From the NCBI GenBank assembly GCA_947095535.1, contig OX352773.1, forward strand, positions 26,433,398 through 26,497,397: DNA of 64,000 nucleotides. Reading direction: 5' to 3'. Shown here piece after piece: positions 1-11,353 of the stretch. Under the pieces are notes generated by a model. The model did not search any database. It had not been told where the DNA came from and saw only the letters and a list, made by a program, of their open reading frames with translations. The stretch comes from Poecilobothrus nobilitatus. Lineage: Eukaryota; Arthropoda; Insecta; Diptera; Dolichopodidae. The position numbers were made by a program, and so were the translations under genes. Every line of letters starts with the position of its first letter. The first letter of the stretch is position 1.

Positions 1-261
1 CCCGATACAAAATACCCAATATAGTGTATATGATAATATGCTCACATTTTGTACAATTTTTATTTGAAAAATCAAGAATAGGTCGAAAAAATTAGAAAAA
101 AGTGTTTAAAAACAAAATTAAGAAAAATTGAAACATCCTGTACTTTGAAGACTTTTGAAAAACAACAATTTATAGTCGTAAAATCAGTTTTTGTTATTTT
201 TTTGGGATCACCTACCATTTATCATAAAAATAATCACATTTTTTCGATTTTAAAAAAAACA

Positions 262-482
262 TCTTAACTTTATGTCACTTTTATGTGCATTAAAGTGACA
301 TAAGGTCAATTTTGTAATTGTGACCATTTGCATTTTTAATTGTAAAACGAAAAAAAGTCTATTGATATTATGTCACTTTTAAAATTGATTTTATGCCACA
401 TTTTCATAAGGACACAAGGTCAATTGACTTTATGTCGTTTTGAAAGTGACATAACGGCACCTTGCCATTAAGTCACCTCCCT
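262..482. repeat. Cluster of inverted TTATGTCACTTT motifs
   Basis: TTATGTCACTTT at 270-281 pairs perfectly with AAAGTGACATAA at 292-303, giving a 12-bp stem with a 10-base loop. The same motif or a close variant recurs at about 368-379, 430-440 and 443-455 in both orientations, and ACAAGGTCAATT-type words recur beside them. The stretch is clearly richer in G+C than its flanks. It could be the core of a decayed foldback element or a small palindromic satellite. No coding potential is visible. Confidence 0.55.
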
Positions 483-2519
483 AACATAATATTATTTTTA
501 GAACCAACATTTTGAAAATAATTGATTCGTTTCCATATCAAAGCAAGATTATCATACCCCTAAACTTTTCTTGTATTTCATACTCCTAAACTTTTTCTTG
601 TATAAAGTTTCTAAAGTTCTGGTCACATTACTAAATTGCCGTTTTAGCCTAATATTACTCAGAGTTAACCCCAATACTCCATAAAAGATAACATATAGAA
701 ACTAAATATAAAAATGTCATTTTTTACTAGATACGAATTTTGTACTAGCTTAAATCCACATTACATTTTGCATTACCTATCCCTATATAAAAATTGCTAT
801 AGCAATGATACGGACTCTTTGAAAAAAAATTAAGAAAATCAGTTATGAATGAAATTATCTATAAGATATTATCATTATGTCTACCCATCAACTTTTGTTT
901 TGTTTTTTGTTAATAAAATTTTGATTAATCTTCAAGTTGAGAAAAAGAAAAGTTGAAAATAAAATGTATTCATGTGATAAAATTGATTAGAAAATCTTAT
1001 TTATACTCAAAGGATCAAAAATTATCGTATAGGTTCATATTATAAAACAAAAAAAAATATTAATACTCTTATATCACAGACAAAAAGTTTGTAATCATTA
1101 GACTAATAATTAAATTTATACTGTCACATAGAAAGCTTATAATACTGTTGTATTTTAGTCCTTATGTAGGAGTATATCCAAATCTTAAATTGTTTTAAAA
1201 CTTTACGATTTTATCATTGTCCTTTAATATTATCAAATAAAAAATAATATAAAACGAAATTTTTTTTTTTTTTTAAATATATCCCAAAATTTTCTCTTAA
1301 GAACATTTTTATATATGTTTACATAATATATTGTTTGTGTGCACCGAAATTAAATCTGTATAAAAATCAGAAAATTTTATTAACCAAATAAAAATATACA
1401 ATATTATTCATATATAAAAAACGTAATAAATATTCTAATAAAAATATTTATATAAATATAAGTATATATATATATATACATTGTAATTAAGTCAACATTA
1501 ATTAAAGCTATTAAAAAATTGTTTTTTTTTTGTTTTTTTTTATATACAAAATATATGAATATTAAATTGCAAAACTTTTTGTAAAGTTATGAAAAATAAT
1601 AAAAAAAAAAAAACAAAACATATAAAAAAAAAAAAAATTTAAAAAATAATTATGACATTGTCTTAATAAGACAGCCAGAAAGTTTTTAATTAAAGGTAAT
1701 TTTATTACCTTCTTATCTTAAAACTGAAAATCTCGTAGAATGTCTTTGAAAAGTTGTTGAAAAGATTAATAAAAAAAAAAGAACAAAAAAAAACTGTAAA
1801 AATATCTATGATTAAAAGCCGTTAAAATTTTGATGAATTTTCCTTATCTTCAAGAAAATCTTTTTTATATCAACTAAAAAAAAATTAAAGAAAATTAATG
1901 ACTTTATCAAAAAAAAAAAAAAGAAATTCAGAAATTTTCATCAGAAAACTTCAGAGACTTTTCAATGATATTATAAAATAAAAAAATTATTTAAATATAA
2001 AATCTATAGGGGAAATTCATGAAAACATCAGTTAGTTCTAAGAATAGTAATCAATTAAGACATACATGCATATATGTATAATTTAAAGTTTTCAATATGA
2101 ATAATTCATTTTTTTAAATATAGGGCAAAAAAAAAAAAAAAATCAAATCATAAATTTTCATTATTTTAATATCAACAGAAAAAGTTTTTAATACGTAAAA
2201 TGTATACAGTAAAACTAAAATACCAATTAAGAATTCAGTACATTAATAATTATGTAATCAAAGAATAAATAAAAAAAAAAAAAATAATAAATTTTGTAAT
2301 TTTTAACTTTATATTAATAAAGATATTTTATTAATCTTTATATAGAAAATAATGGTTTATTTTAAATCATACAAAATTAAATTTTCAATCAAGTAAATTG
2401 GACAGCATTAATAATTGGACAAATAAAAGTTCATAAAATTACGACAATTTATTTTCTATACTTGAATTCTAGTTAACTTTTATTAAAATAGTCCAACTAG
2501 ACTATATATACCTTTTTTA
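483..2519. other. AT-rich non-coding stretch with small hairpins
   Basis: I see no gene here. The stretch is dominated by A and T homopolymers. Small perfect palindromes are ATTGCTATAGCAAT (793-806), TGTCTTA/TAAGACA (1659-1673) and AAGGTAAT/ATTACCTT (1693-1711). Such short palindromes are expected now and then in AT-rich DNA. Confidence 0.6.
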
Positions 2520-2935
2520 CTTCAACTGAAGACTTTTTTACTTTAAGGAAATTTTTTTTTATTTTAAGTGAAGACATTTCTACTTTAAGTAAAGAACCTT
2601 TACTTTAGAGTGAAGACATCCCTTTCTCCTTTAATTGCATTTTTTTTATTTTAAGAGAAGACATTTCTACTTTAAGTAAAGAATCTTTACTACAGTAACT
2701 AAATAAATATTTGATACACATATATTCTATTTTCGTAATATTACTATATATATTTGGATCTTTATATATCGGATATTTATATATTGTATTTATTTTTTTA
2801 CTTTAACTTTATTACAAATGTTTTCACTTAGAAAGTAAAAAATTTAATTTAATTTTTCATTTTAAGCAATAAATTTTCATTTAAAATTAAAATTTTTTCA
2901 CTTAAAATAAAACTATTTTCAGTTAAAGTAAAAAT
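2520..2935. repeat. Minisatellite of ACTTTAAGTGAAGA-type units
   Basis: A block of about 43 bp at 2561-2603 is repeated almost exactly at 2648-2690, a period of 87 bp. Between and around the two copies, shorter variants of ACTTTAAGTGAAGAC occur several times. Further degenerate forms in both orientations (TTTTCACTTAAA, CAGTTAAAGTAAA) continue to about 2930. The motif is nearly self-complementary (CTTTAAGTAAAG), so the region can fold. No open frame of note. Confidence 0.6.
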
Positions 2936-5270
2936 GGTATATTTTGGGAAAAAATTAGAAAAAATTAAATTATAAAATGTAATTTATCGTAAGAGTATCT
3001 AAACTACTAAATAAAATAAATATTTAATATGGTTGATTTTCATTTTATTTAAAATTACAATGGTTAATTTTTTAGTTTTGATAGACAAAAAATTAATTTA
3101 AAAATCTTTAAAAGTTTTCTTTATACATTAAATAGTTAAATTTTTAAATATTATATTAAATTAATATAAAATAATTTTCTTTTCCATTATAGATGAAAAT
3201 GCATCTTACATGGTAGATATTGCAAAAATTTCTTTTAATTTATGAAATATAAAAGTATTAACTCTAGGTCCTAGGTTACGAACCCTTATGAACATTTATT
3301 ACATGTTCTTTTCATAAAGTTTAATCGTTTTATAAAAATTGAGATATTAAATACTTGGATAATACATTAATATAAATTTTGGAATTGTATGGCAGCTATC
3401 GGAACATGTTACCCTACATCGATAAAATTTAGCACATGTTGTTGACAGCAAGTTCTTTTAACAAAATATCTATAGGTTATTTAGAAACCGAGTTCTTCTA
3501 ATATAAAAAAAAAGTTGTATTGCAGGTATTCGAACCGGTCGGTCGAACTTAATTAATTTTAGTCGTGAAACTCGTATTTACCTGAAAATAAAATTTTTAA
3601 AAATTTCTGAACCCTAACTTAATTTTTTTTTTTTTTTTACGAACGAAAGTACCCACTTAGCTAAATTGTCCCAGAATTTAATTCTGAGTAAGAATATACT
3701 TAACAAACTTTTCCATATCTATCTCGTGTATACCTACTTTAAAATCTCACGAAAGTAATTTCAAATTTAGTACACCCTTGAAGTGTTCGTAGACGAGTAT
3801 AATAAATTGAATAAGGCGATCGATAGCTTTTATTTGCTTGTTATATTAAAAGTTTGCCAAATTAACAAGTATTAATTTTAAAACTAGGAACCAAACAAGG
3901 GATTTCAATACTAACATACTAATTCATGTAAGTAAAAAAATATTTAAATGAATAATTTATGAAGCCGCCATTTGGCTTCGGTATGAAAAACATGTTTTAT
4001 TTAAAATGCCGACTTTATAATGTTAGAAATATAGATATGTTCATATCAAAAAATTTAAGTATTTATTGGATCAATTTTAAGTCTAAACCTAATTTCATAG
4101 TAATCTGATCTAATACTAATTTTTATATTATAACAATCGGTCAATCGGCAAACCAGTTTCCACATATTTTGTCTAAAAAGAAAATTTTATTTTAGAAAAT
4201 ATAAATCACATTATTAAAAATTTTTATAGAAAAGATTTTTTCCAAAATAGCGATTAGTTTCAATAAAAATTGTATGCGAAAATTTAGCCAACCAAAAAAA
4301 AAAAAAAATTGCTTCATGTCTTTTAACATTCCCAGTTGACTAAAACACGTAAAGGTAAAGTATATATAAAATTTGTCAATTAGCGTCTGTTATTCATTTA
4401 TTATTTTCGTTAATATTTTTTTCTTATTGCCAAATATATTTAATCTTAAGAAGTTGTTAAAATTGTTCTACATGTAATTGTTTTACATGTTAAGATAATA
4501 GACATCTTATCTCATACCAATTCAAACATTTTAAATATTACATTTTGTAAACTTAATAATTGTTTAGAAAAAGAAAATTTCTAAATATTTTTAATTATCA
4601 TGTTAATATGTTTTTTCACTTTTACCTAATTACAATAATACATAATAATTTATACAGCTGAAAAAGCGAAAACTTTGGGAAGTTCATTTCAGAATTACGC
4701 CTTTTTTAATAATAATTTATTTTTAAGTTTTAAAACATTCATTACCTTCACAACATCTGTAATATTTCTTTTTTCGAAATTTTTTAGAAACACGTTTATA
4801 AATTAAAAACATCATTTGTCTTTTCAAAACAAGAAAAAAATTTTTCTATATAATAAAAATAAATATTAGTTTTGAACAATTTTCAAAATTTGACTAAATC
4901 GTGTCAAAAAATTTCATATCATTTTGATTTTAAATTTTTTTTTTTTTTGACATTTTCTATACAAAAAAAAAGAATATTAAATCTAACACAGATTTTAAAT
5001 GCTGCATAGAAAAATAAATTGTTTTTTATTTGAAAAATTATTTAAAATATTTTTAAATTATGATTTATTTTTGGAACGCAAATGACAGTTTTTTTTTAAC
5101 TTATGATAAATGTTTGACAGGCCTTTGAATTTAATAATTCTATCGTTTTTACAAAGAATATTTTATCAAATCAGGAGTTTAGATTAATAAAGATAAGCAT
5201 CAATAATTAATATAAAATAAAATAAAAATGATTTTCTAAAAATGCTGTCAAAAATAGTTGTCGAAAAATT
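2936..5270. other. AT-rich non-coding stretch, possible old repeat relics
   Basis: No gene is supported. The part from about 3260 to 3900 is less AT-rich and probably contains decayed repeats. A hairpin GAAGCC/GGCTTC sits at 3961-3979. A pol III B-box-like word (minus strand GGTTCGAATACC, about 3530) has no convincing A box upstream. The rest is low-complexity A/T sequence. Confidence 0.5.
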
Positions 5271-5280
5271 GTTTCTATCC

Positions 5281-5694
5281 TAGAGGGCCGACGAGACAGT
5301 ACTGGCAAGATATTGCACAAATTCATGCACATTTTTGACAATCCTATTACATTTTTTCAAATATCTTCTCCACTGTCTTAACATTTGTCTAGCTAGTAAT
5401 TGAGATAATAGTTTGCCACTTCAAACAATTAAAAATGGCGACAAATGGAAAACAACATTCATGTCAAATAAATATTTTGCGGTTGTTTTATTTTTAATTT
5501 GATATTTTGTTTGTGTCTATTTTAAACATGAATCTGTATCTATTTTGAAAAAATATAAAATAAACTTGAAAAATTTTGATAATAAATGGAAATGTATTGA
5601 TAGTAAAAATGCCACATACGTCACACAGACAGTAATTTGATATTTCGTATTACACACTCGCGAGATAGTAATACTGTCTCGTCTGGCTGCCGGG
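5281..5694. mobile_element. MITE-like element with terminal inverted repeats
   Basis: The left end carries GACGAGACAGTA at 5290-5301. The right end carries its exact complement TACTGTCTCGTC at 5672-5683. Outside these 12 bp the pairing continues imperfectly (GGCC against GGC/TGCC). The interior of about 400 bp has no open frame and is GC-richer at both ends. This is the layout of a miniature inverted-repeat transposable element (TIRs, short, non-coding). The superfamily cannot be named because no clear target-site duplication is visible and the exact outer boundary is uncertain by a few bases. Confidence 0.55.
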
Positions 5695-6286
5695 TAAAAA
5701 GATGAAAGTCAAAGCATTAAACCAACCATTCTTTGTTTTAACATGTGAATAGAAAAGCCCGTCAAACAGAAATCAAAACAAAAATTAAGTAAAATAAAAA
5801 AAAAATTTGTTACTAAAGTTTTATTTTTAATAAAGTATCTGCTGACAGGAAGTTTATTGTTTGTTTGTTGATAATATTTACAAATCAAAAATTGCTGCGG
5901 AAATATAGTTGATACACCATTTGATGAATGGATTGTAACTTGTCTTGTAACTTGAGTGCGCATACTAATTGTGATTATTAATTTATAAAACACTTCATTC
6001 AATATCCATAAGAAAAGAAAAGAAAAACTCTCAGTTTTGAAAATTCTTTAAAAAAATAAAAAATAAATATATAAATTTTTTTAAAAGAATATTCAGAATA
6101 ATTAAAAAAACCATTTAATGAGAATAATAAAGTCGTACGATTGCTGAATTTTTTTAAAATAAAAATTATCATAATAAACATAAAAAAATAAAAAAAAAAC
6201 TGACATTCTATAATTACATCATTGTATGTAGCAAATCCAATTAACCATTTTCTATAATTATTCTACATTTTCCACATTATAATATT
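5695..6286. other. Non-coding spacer between two MITE-like elements
   Basis: Minus-strand open frames of 97 and 60 codons occur here (5709-6002 and 5999-6181). Both are rich in F, I, N and K, lack any recognisable domain, and are treated as chance products of AT-rich sequence. No other feature is seen. Confidence 0.5.
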
Positions 6287-6682
6287 AAGCCTTCCCCAGA
6301 CCGACGCGTTTGACAGGGGCGTGGTAGCGGTGCGAAAAATTAAATTAAATAAAAATTAAAATTATGTATTTGATTTAGGAAAATTTCTAAAACGAAAATA
6401 AATATTTCGTCAGAAGAAGTAAATCATCAGCTAAAAAAGACATCATTTTTTTAAATTAGAGAACTCCACAATATTTATAACAAAATAATACAATTACAAA
6501 AAATATTTCGTATTTATTACCATTATCATTTAACTCAATTCCAATTTCATGCCATATTTCATCTTTTGCTTATATTTTTATAATCTTTGTTTAAAAGATC
6601 GTATCACCATGTAATAATATTTTGCGGAAAAAACATGCACGGCTGTCGCAAAAAAAAAAACACGCCGGTCTGAGGAAGGCTT
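6287..6682. mobile_element. MITE-like element, 24-bp TIRs
   Basis: The left terminus reads AAGCCTTCCCCAGACC... from 6287. The right terminus read on the minus strand from 6682 is AAGCCTTCCTCAGACC.... Over 24 bp I count three mismatches, all transitions. GC-rich subterminal parts (left GGGGCGTGGTAGCGGTGCG, right GCACGGCTGTCGC) flank an AT-rich core of about 300 bp without an open frame. The total length is 396 bp. Flanks (ATAATATT on the left, TTATACC on the right) might hold a short TA or TTA duplication, but this is not clear. The element was non-autonomous and needed a transposase from elsewhere. Confidence 0.75.
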
Positions 6683-6721
6683 TTATACCGTTGTATACTG
6701 TTTAAGCTCTATTAATAATAT

Positions 6722-6977
6722 ATCGTACAAGAGGCATCGGAAAATCTATCATTCGTCAGCCGTAGAATAAACATATTACAAAACTCTTTAATAGAATATT
6801 TCATCACTCATCACGAAAAGTTTTAGAGAATATTTGACGGAAGACTTAATTGTCTACAGTCTATTTGACGTAATGGATAAGCTTCAGAAATTTTATGTTA
6901 GTAAAATTTTATCAGAGTTCCAACACGTAAATATCAATATATATTACATATTTAAAAATTTAAATTTTATAAGTTAA
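6722..6977 (+). pseudogene. Frame-shifted coding-like relic, unknown origin
   Basis: From 6722 to 6826 one plus frame is open for 34 codons and ends in TAG. Its composition is not that of random AT-rich DNA: codons such as CAA GAG GCA TCG GAA and GTC AGC CGT give VQEASENLSFVSRR. From 6795 to 6977 a second plus frame is open for 60 codons (includes SFREYLTEDLIVYSLFDVMD) and ends in TAA. The two frames overlap and would need one frame change near 6800-6826. No initiator context or convincing splice pair was found. This looks like a decayed fragment of a real protein gene or a transposon protein. I recognise no family. It begins only 40 bp from the MITE at 6287-6682. Confidence 0.3.
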
Positions 6978-7082
6978 AAATATTAAATTTTAATAAGTGA
7001 TGAAAAATAAAATACTTTAGTAAGTGAACAAAAATTATTTAATTTATTATTGAGTTACATTTACAGGAAAGTGAAATAAACA

Positions 7083-7104
7083 TATTTATTTATTTATTTA
7101 TTTC
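7083..7104. repeat. (ATTT)n microsatellite
   Basis: About five tandem ATTT units lie directly before a GC-richer stretch (CGGTTCCTCCCACCAC). Confidence 0.8.
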
Positions 7105-7256
7105 GGTTCCTCCCACCACATACATACAATGTGATGAGTAAATATATTTATCTTTTCTTTTTGATGTGTAGTTCTGATACAAGACACATATTAAATTATA
7201 ATTATATTATTTATTTTTTTTTTTTACCTTTTATTTATATAACATTTCGACCTTAC

Positions 7257-7282
7257 CAGACTTTGTAGCCTAGACTTTTCGA
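7257..7282 (-). CDS. 26-nt coding microexon of a minus-strand gene
   Basis: Read on the minus strand, a strong acceptor (GCCGTTTTTTCAG) is followed by 26 nt and then the donor CTG|GTAAGG. The exon just upstream (7585-7725) ends with one base of a codon (G). That base plus these 26 nt gives nine sense codons, VEKSRLQSL, and leaves phase 0. The exact frame fit, the good splice signals and the raised G+C against an AT-rich background all support a real exon, although 26 nt alone prove little. Neuronal and muscle genes of insects often use such microexons. The next exon, which must start in phase 0, was not identified in the window. One weak possibility is an acceptor at about 1720 that would add only Phe and a stop. 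Function is unknown. Confidence 0.6.
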
Positions 7283-7584
7283 CTGAAAAAACGGCAATAA
7301 ATGGTGCGGTAATTGGTCAGATAAAATAAGATATATAAAAGTATTTTTGAAATTTTTCTCATTAATTTAATCTACAAATTAAAACACTTCCTTTTAATAA
7401 ATAAATATATAAAATTTAATATGTTAATGAGTATTTTTAAGGTTAATAAAAATTTTTATATGAATATAAAATATTGTATGTGCAGTTTTTCTTTTGTAAT
7501 TAAAAAAACATATCAATAAATTAAACATAATCTGAAAATAAAATATTATATGTATTAATAATAATTATATATTTTTTTTTTTAC

Positions 7585-7725
7585 CTCCAGATTTTCTTGG
7601 TGATGAAGCAGCACCATTTTTACTTGTTGCAGCTTCGGAAGATTTTCCACCTTTGCCAGGTGAGGTTGAAGATGTTTTTTCAACATCATCACCTGGCATA
7701 TCGTCTTTTGTCCCTTTGTTACCCA
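7585..7725 (-). CDS. 141-nt coding exon, Ser/Gly/Lys-rich linker
   Basis: This is the clearest coding segment in the window. On the minus strand the frame stays open for 46 full codons with G+C far above the flanks. It contains the acidic stretch GTKDDMPGDDVEK and a basic, serine-rich end TSKNGAASSPRKSG. The exon closes at the donor GGAG|GTAAAA. The favoured acceptor is CTCAAAG at 7726-7732 behind a T-rich tract. A second AG 12 nt further in would remove four codons without changing the frame. The segment has no cysteine, little hydrophobicity and an SPRK motif, so it is probably a disordered linker, possibly phosphorylated. It joins in frame to the 26-nt exon at 7257-7282. The preceding exon must end with one base of a codon. 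I do not recognise the gene. No initiator or stop is present, so it is an internal exon. Confidence 0.7.
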
Positions 7726-9278
7726 CTTTGAGGCAGTTATTTATTTACCAGTTGACAAAAAAAAAAATTAAAGGGAAATTTTTATTTTTTTTTTTTATGA
7801 AATCTTTTTATTTATTGTTCTTTTACGAAAAGTTAAAATTTAGTACAATCAAATAATTTTCTTTTGTATTTTACTTTCTTTTAATAATTTTCTATTAATT
7901 TTTTTAATTTTTTAAATACTGTAATAATATTTTATGTACTTAATTAGTTTTCTTTGTGTTTTTGTTTTTATTTATAAATTTTCACTATTATATTTTTTTT
8001 TTTTTGTAATTACAGTTGAAAGCAAAAATTTCTATACAAATTTTACACTTATTTATTTATTTTCTGTTTTTAATTGTTTGTTATTTATTTTACTTTAAAA
8101 TGTTTAACAAAATTAACAAAGATAAACTTTTTTTTTTGTTTTTTTAATTAATTTACATAATAAGTAACAGTTAAAAAGAAAAACAGTATATCAAAAAAAA
8201 TATTTAACAGTATAACAATACTTAAAGAAAATATATAACAAGAAAGATTTTTTTTGTTTGAAATTTTATTCTTTATTTTTGTATATTGCAAAATGAAAAA
8301 TAAAATAAAAAATTCTTGGATAAATTTTAAGAATTTGTTTTTATTTTGTTATTGCTTTAAAGAATTTAATTCTCCTTTTTATAAAAAAAAAAAACTATTT
8401 ATTCACCCTCTCAGCTAGGATGTAAACAGATGCTTTTCCATTCAATGAAGTACAAAAACTTTTCTTTTTTTCTTGAACTTTCAATTTAATATAATTTTTA
8501 TGCAATTTATTTATTTTTTTTTTTGTTGTTTTTATTTTTTTTTTTTTCCTTTTTACTTGTCGAATTTTTATGCACTTAATGTTGGCTGACTGATTACATT
8601 GAATTTCAAAAAAATAAAAACAAAACTAAAAATAACTGTCTTTTTTACTCTTTTTATTTGTTGTCTTTTTCTTTTTAGTTTTTTTTTTTGTTTTGTATAA
8701 TTTGGCTTTCAACAGTAAAAATTGCGTAATGCTATATTAACATTTTTAATAGAAATTAAAGATTTTTTGGTTCACCTCTTTAAGTGTTAAATGATTGTAA
8801 TTTTAAAGTTTATTTTAAAAAGAAAAAAAAATGTTAAAAGTTTTATTTTGATGAAAAAAATAAAACGATTTAAGGTTTTTTTTTTTTAATGGTAAAAGTG
8901 ATTTTTAATCCTGGAAAATATGAAGCAAAAAATTAATGAAAAACAAAAAAAAATTGATAGACAATTAAAATTTCGATAAAAATATCGCCTAAATTTATGC
9001 AACACTTTTTTTTTTTTTGTGTTTTATTTCTTAAAATTTTTCACTAAAGTCCTTTTATTAATTTAATGTATGTTTTTAATTATTAATATTATAGATTTTC
9101 GAAAAAATAATTTTCTATAACACCCTGCACCTTATTTTCTTGGTATACGAATATAATAAAATATAAAGGATTATATGTATGTTTTATTTTTTCCTTTGTA
9201 GTATGATTTTATTAAACCATCGCAGAACTCATATATCTAATATGCGTCGTTTTAACTGAAAATGAAAGTTATTTGTCC
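7726..9278. other. T-rich intronic-looking stretch
   Basis: No gene is supported. Long T runs dominate. A short GC-richer island at about 8400-8460 has a good plus-strand acceptor (TTCACCCTCTCAG) and also a minus-strand open end (NGKASVYILAERVNK then TAG). Neither strand gives a convincing exon. Confidence 0.5.
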
Positions 9279-9460
9279 TTTTTAGCACATTTCTATCTGT
9301 ACCCATTTTACTTCGGCAATATATAAAAATTAAAGCTACAGTAATATATTTTCACGTGTGTTAACGGTTTCACACATTTTCCTATTACAAAAAATTTCTT
9401 AAATTTTTTTTTTTTAATTTTCAAATTTTTGTGCAAGTCGCAATTCTAACTTATATTGAT
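9279..9460 (-). repeat. Family A repeat, internally deleted copy
   Basis: In minus orientation this piece starts with the family A 3' terminus (TTTTTAGCACATTT on the plus strand). It then jumps to the part corresponding to CTTCGGCAAGACATAAAAATTAAAGC and ends at the 5' portion (CAAATTTTTGTGCAAGTCGCAATTCTAAC). More than 1 kb of the full-length element is missing. The match to the copy at 36697-38473 is clear over about 150 bp. Confidence 0.7.
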
Positions 9461-9941
9461 TGTAGCTGAAAGATTTTTTTTTTGTTTTAATTTAAATAAT
9501 ATATACGTCATTTTTATCTTTTTTTTTCAAATTAAATAAATTTGTTATACTTCAATCTTTTTTTTTAGATTTTTTCATTTGAAATTTTGATGAAAATTTT
9601 AGAAAAACTTTCTTGAATTTTCGAAAACAAGGAAACTCTAATAATAAAAATCTTAAAAAATAAAAAATACTTGGTTTACCTATATTATATTTTTATTTAA
9701 ATTTTCTTTTGCGTGGATGAATGGTAATTATTGCAAGACAGTATAAAATAATAAAATAAAAATTAGTCTCACACAGCACTTAAAATTAAAGAATCTTAAA
9801 TGATAATTGAATAAAATGAGACAAAATAAAGTAGTTTTATTTCAAATGATTTCAGAACTTTTATTTGTACAAAATATAAAATATATTATTACCGTTATAA
9901 AATTGTTATTTTTTTTTAAATTAATATATTATTTTGAAATT

Positions 9942-10017
9942 TTGTAGTTTCAAAAGCTATTGATATTTATATTAAAATATTGTAGTTTCAAAAAACCATT
10001 GATATTTTAAATAAAAT
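9942..10017. repeat. Two-copy 38-bp tandem repeat
   Basis: TTGTAGTTTCAAAAG... at 9942 is repeated at 9980 with a few changes (both contain TTGTAGTTTCAAAA and ATTGATATTT). It is a simple local duplication. Confidence 0.7.
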
Positions 10018-11353
10018 TAGAAAAGTCAATGAAAATATAACTAGAAAATTAAAAATTGATTTTCAAAATACTAACAAAAACTAGAAAATTCTCAAAAAGA
10101 AAATTAAAGAAGTTCAACAAATACCTTATGTTTAATATTCCTTAAAGTACCCTTTTTCCAAAGTGCATATATTGCTACAAAATATTTTAATTTGACTTAA
10201 AAAACAAAAATTAATTCAAATTTTTTTGAAATTACCATCCTATCTTATAATATGTATATTATTCTTTAATAACTGATTGCATCATTTATGCTGTTTAACA
10301 AACAATGTTTAACAAACACTTTTTCAATAAAGTATAATTTCCTATCTTTGTTTCTTCAGATCAAATTTTCTTTGAAATTTTCGTTTTTCTTGATTTTTAT
10401 TTTACAGAAAACTATGAAAGTTAAATTAATTAGGTAATAAAAATTCAATAGAAAATATTTTATTTTAGATATACTTTATTTTATTTATACTTCTTTTTAT
10501 ACTGACAAAAAAAAAAAAAAACCAAAAATTAATAAGAATATATTTATTTTATCAAGTTTTATAACCTAACATTTACAATTATATCTAAATATCAGAAAAA
10601 TATATTCAGGATATCAATAAAATTTTTAAATTGATGTCAGGAAATGTTTAAGAAATTCAAAAAAAAAAACATTAAAACAAATTCGATTCATTTAAATAAA
10701 ATTTCCATTTAATTAAAAGTTTCAGATAACAATTTTTGTATGAAAATATTTTATTACAAAATAAATATTATCATGAGTGTTTAATTGGTAGATAATTTTT
10801 AGAACAAAATATTTAAATTTAAATTTTTTTTTTTATTTCAAATATTTAAAAAAAAACAAAGCAAAATAAAAAAAAATTTGAAAAATCAAATTTAATCAAA
10901 GAAAATGTCATCAAATTATAATAAAAAAATAAAAATAAAATGGCGTTGAAAAAGAAAAAATTATTTAAAAAAATTATTCAAATCGACAAATTTAACATTT
11001 CAAATCATTGAATTCTATTGAATCAGAAAAAAAAATCAATTCAATCATATTTTAAAAATGACATATTTTTACTTTTTTTTTTTGTATTTCTTTTAGATCT
11101 TTGTTTTTCCCTTTTTTTTTGTTTTTAAGTTCATCAAATTACACAAAATCATAGTAAAATCGCAACCATATCTTGTGAAAGAAAAAAAGAAAAAAAAAAC
11201 AAGACGATAAAAAACACAATAGAACATAAAAAATTTGATTCTATTTTTTTTTTGTAAATTACAAATAGAATTCTTGCAGCAGCGCGTTATTCTTTACTTG
11301 ATTACATAAAAAATTTTACAATGAGTTAAAAAACAAAAAAAAAACAACAAAAA
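10018..11353. other. AT-rich stretch without a visible gene
   Basis: A and T runs and short AT words only. No splice-flanked open segment or repeat termini were found. Confidence 0.6.

Noticed and set aside
3512..3560. B-box-like GGTTCGAATACC on the minus strand, considered as a tRNA or SINE
   Set aside because: No A box at the right distance and no tRNA fold.
5709..6002. 97-codon minus frame
   Set aside because: AT-biased composition, no recognisable motif, and it lies between two MITEs.
8395..8460. GC-richer island with a strong plus-strand acceptor and a minus-strand open end
   Set aside because: The two readings are on opposite strands, the minus one lacks a pyrimidine tract, and the plus one runs into a stop after about 25 biased codons.
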